Source: Pisolithus tinctorius (lineage: Eukaryota > Basidiomycota > Agaricomycetes > Boletales > Pisolithaceae). From it: a stretch of DNA of 64,000 nucleotides. The notes beneath the pieces are model-generated. The model was not told the DNA's origin and ran no database searches. It saw only the letters and a program-made list of their open reading frames with translations. Where the stretch lies: assembly GCA_024663395.1 (NCBI GenBank), contig JANFAH010000002.1, positions 3,844,001-3,908,000 on the forward strand, in the 5' to 3' direction. Both the position numbers and the translations under genes were made by a program. How positions within the stretch are numbered: position 1 is the first letter of the stretch; the number at the start of each line of letters is the position of its first letter. This document shows, in pieces, positions 62,816 through 64,000 of the stretch.

Positions 62816-64000
62816 TCATGGTAGAGTCTTGGCTTTGGTATGCTTCATCTCCACGAGCACATACAAAGGTGGGTATTGCAGTTGAATCCTATTGTTCACA
62901 GCGCTATTGGCACACTCCCTTGGGTCAAGCACGATATCAACCATGTGGCCTCGTGTGCCATTTGCCATGTTGATATCAGTTGCGACGTTGAATGTGACCA
63001 TCACATCCATGCCAATGGCAATGTCCACCTTGTCTGACAGTCCTCCATGCTCAAGTTGATTGCATCCCCATCCACTTTTTGGTTTGGCAGCAACTGCGAA
63101 TTTCTCTGGCAAGGTGAGTGCCCAACCTCCTATGGTGTCCAGAGCAGGACAGCTGACGAGTGATATACCATCCATGTTCACTCGTTCCTTCACTGTCATC
63201 AAATTCCACTCCATCTGCACGGCATGACATGGTGTCACTAACACTGCATCTTTCCAAGGCGATGAACTGAAGTCAGTTGGTGGACATGCTGCACTTTCCA
63301 ACACAAGGCCCTGAAGCATGTTTATATCACATTCAGTGCAGCTGCCATGGCGTATGTGATGCAGGAGATCACACCACTCGGCATTGGTGACTCTAACCTG
63401 AGTCTTCAGGTGCATGACAACATCAAACTGTTCGTAAATATGTTGACCCACGAGTTCCTCATGCATATCCTTTTCCACTTGACATGGCCAAAATAATGGC
63501 GTGGACACTTTGGTGGCCACTGGCAGGAATTGATGAAAGTCTCCTACCAGAATAACATTCACCCCCCTGAACAGATGGTCTGTTGACATGGCATCTGTGC
63601 CTGTTCGCACATGACATATGATGTTGGACACCTTGGCCAACAAAGCTCGAGAGACCATCAACATTTTGTCAATGATAAGATAGCTTTTGTCTTGCCAGTA
63701 TTCCTCTAGTCTTTTCATCGTTTGAGCTGATTGTTTACCACCATTCAGTGGTATCATGCCTGTCACCCTGACATCAGCCTCGGCATCCATCGCTGTGAGT
63801 AACCATACATATGTTGTGCAATGTCTTCCCATCGATCACTGAGGCAGCGATGCCTGTGTACACCGCTTTCACAAGCATCCCTTGTATACCCTGACGAACA
63901 AAATTCTCTGTGATGGTTTGAATTGTCCTCAATTTCCTGACACCACCTTCCCCGGGTATGATCATATGCAATTGATCTGGACACCTTCCCGTGACAAACT
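62816..64000 (-). pseudogene. Helitron-type PIF1 helicase, partial and broken
   Basis: The minus strand enters from beyond the window. The Walker A loop reads IIPGEGGVRKLR where PIF1 proteins have GxxGxGKS/T (about 63930-63965). A frame change near 63800 leads to a 338-residue frame with Walker B-like YLIIDKMLMVSR (usually IIDE), NVILVGDFHQFLPV (motif III GDxxQ) and a C-terminal GMDVMVTFNVATDINMANGT, typical of helicases of fungal Helitrons. The loss of key residues plus the frameshift mean it is inactive. No Rep domain is in the window. Confidence 0.85.

Overview
The window is a nested transposon island from a fungus, most likely an agaricomycete basidiomycete. The pointers are a multi-exon Plavaka-type transposase with 50-60 nt spliceosomal introns, Ty3/gypsy chromoviruses with C-terminal chromodomains, Ty1/copia elements and a Helitron-type PIF1 helicase. 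I found no host housekeeping gene, tRNA, rRNA or CRISPR array.

Layout, left to right. 1-4085: 3' part of a CpG-rich Ty3 element (E1): integrase, chromodomain, an antisense gene, polypurine tract and 3' LTR. It sits in a 1.85 kb TG...CA repeat ('rep', 4086-5914), which sits in a minus-strand Ty3 element (E2, 5915-9049), which sits in the 3' LTR of another minus-strand Ty3 element (E4). E4 runs from 9050 to 43654 in pieces, broken by solo LTRs of families A, B and C and by plus-strand element E3 (18749-40493). E3 is split by two rep copies, a Plavaka transposon (26137-30206) and a full-length Ty3 element E5 (30262-38325, two 647 bp LTRs, 5 bp TSD CAAAA). E4 interrupts copia-1 (LTR 44501-44899). 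Next comes copia-2 (45465-62214), whose integrase holds an 8.3 kb LTR element with no gag-pol (48310-56632), which itself holds a 1.57 kb Tc1/mariner-like fold-back element (50058-51623). The right end is a broken Helitron helicase (62816-64000). Most insertions were placed by matching target-site duplications and by rejoining interrupted reading frames.

Shared mechanisms. Three Ty3 gag-pol junctions carry the same -1 frameshift geometry (A-rich heptamer, stop, 7-8 nt spacer, 9-10 bp stem, 12-13 nt loop) with different, compensating stem sequences. The Ty3 families carry an 11 nt sequence about 30 nt after a TATA box that is complementary to a site 2 nt downstream of the 5' LTR, and it co-varies between families, which is the signature of Tf1-type self-primed reverse transcription. 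E1 and E4 carry an antisense gene with a Zn2Cys6-like cysteine cluster between pol and the 3' LTR. The copia elements carry an extra membrane-protein ORF between the 5' LTR and gag, and a primer site complementary to the anticodon arm of initiator tRNA-Met. Copies differ mostly by transitions at CpG, and many nonsense codons are CGA to TGA, as expected of methylated, silenced repeats.
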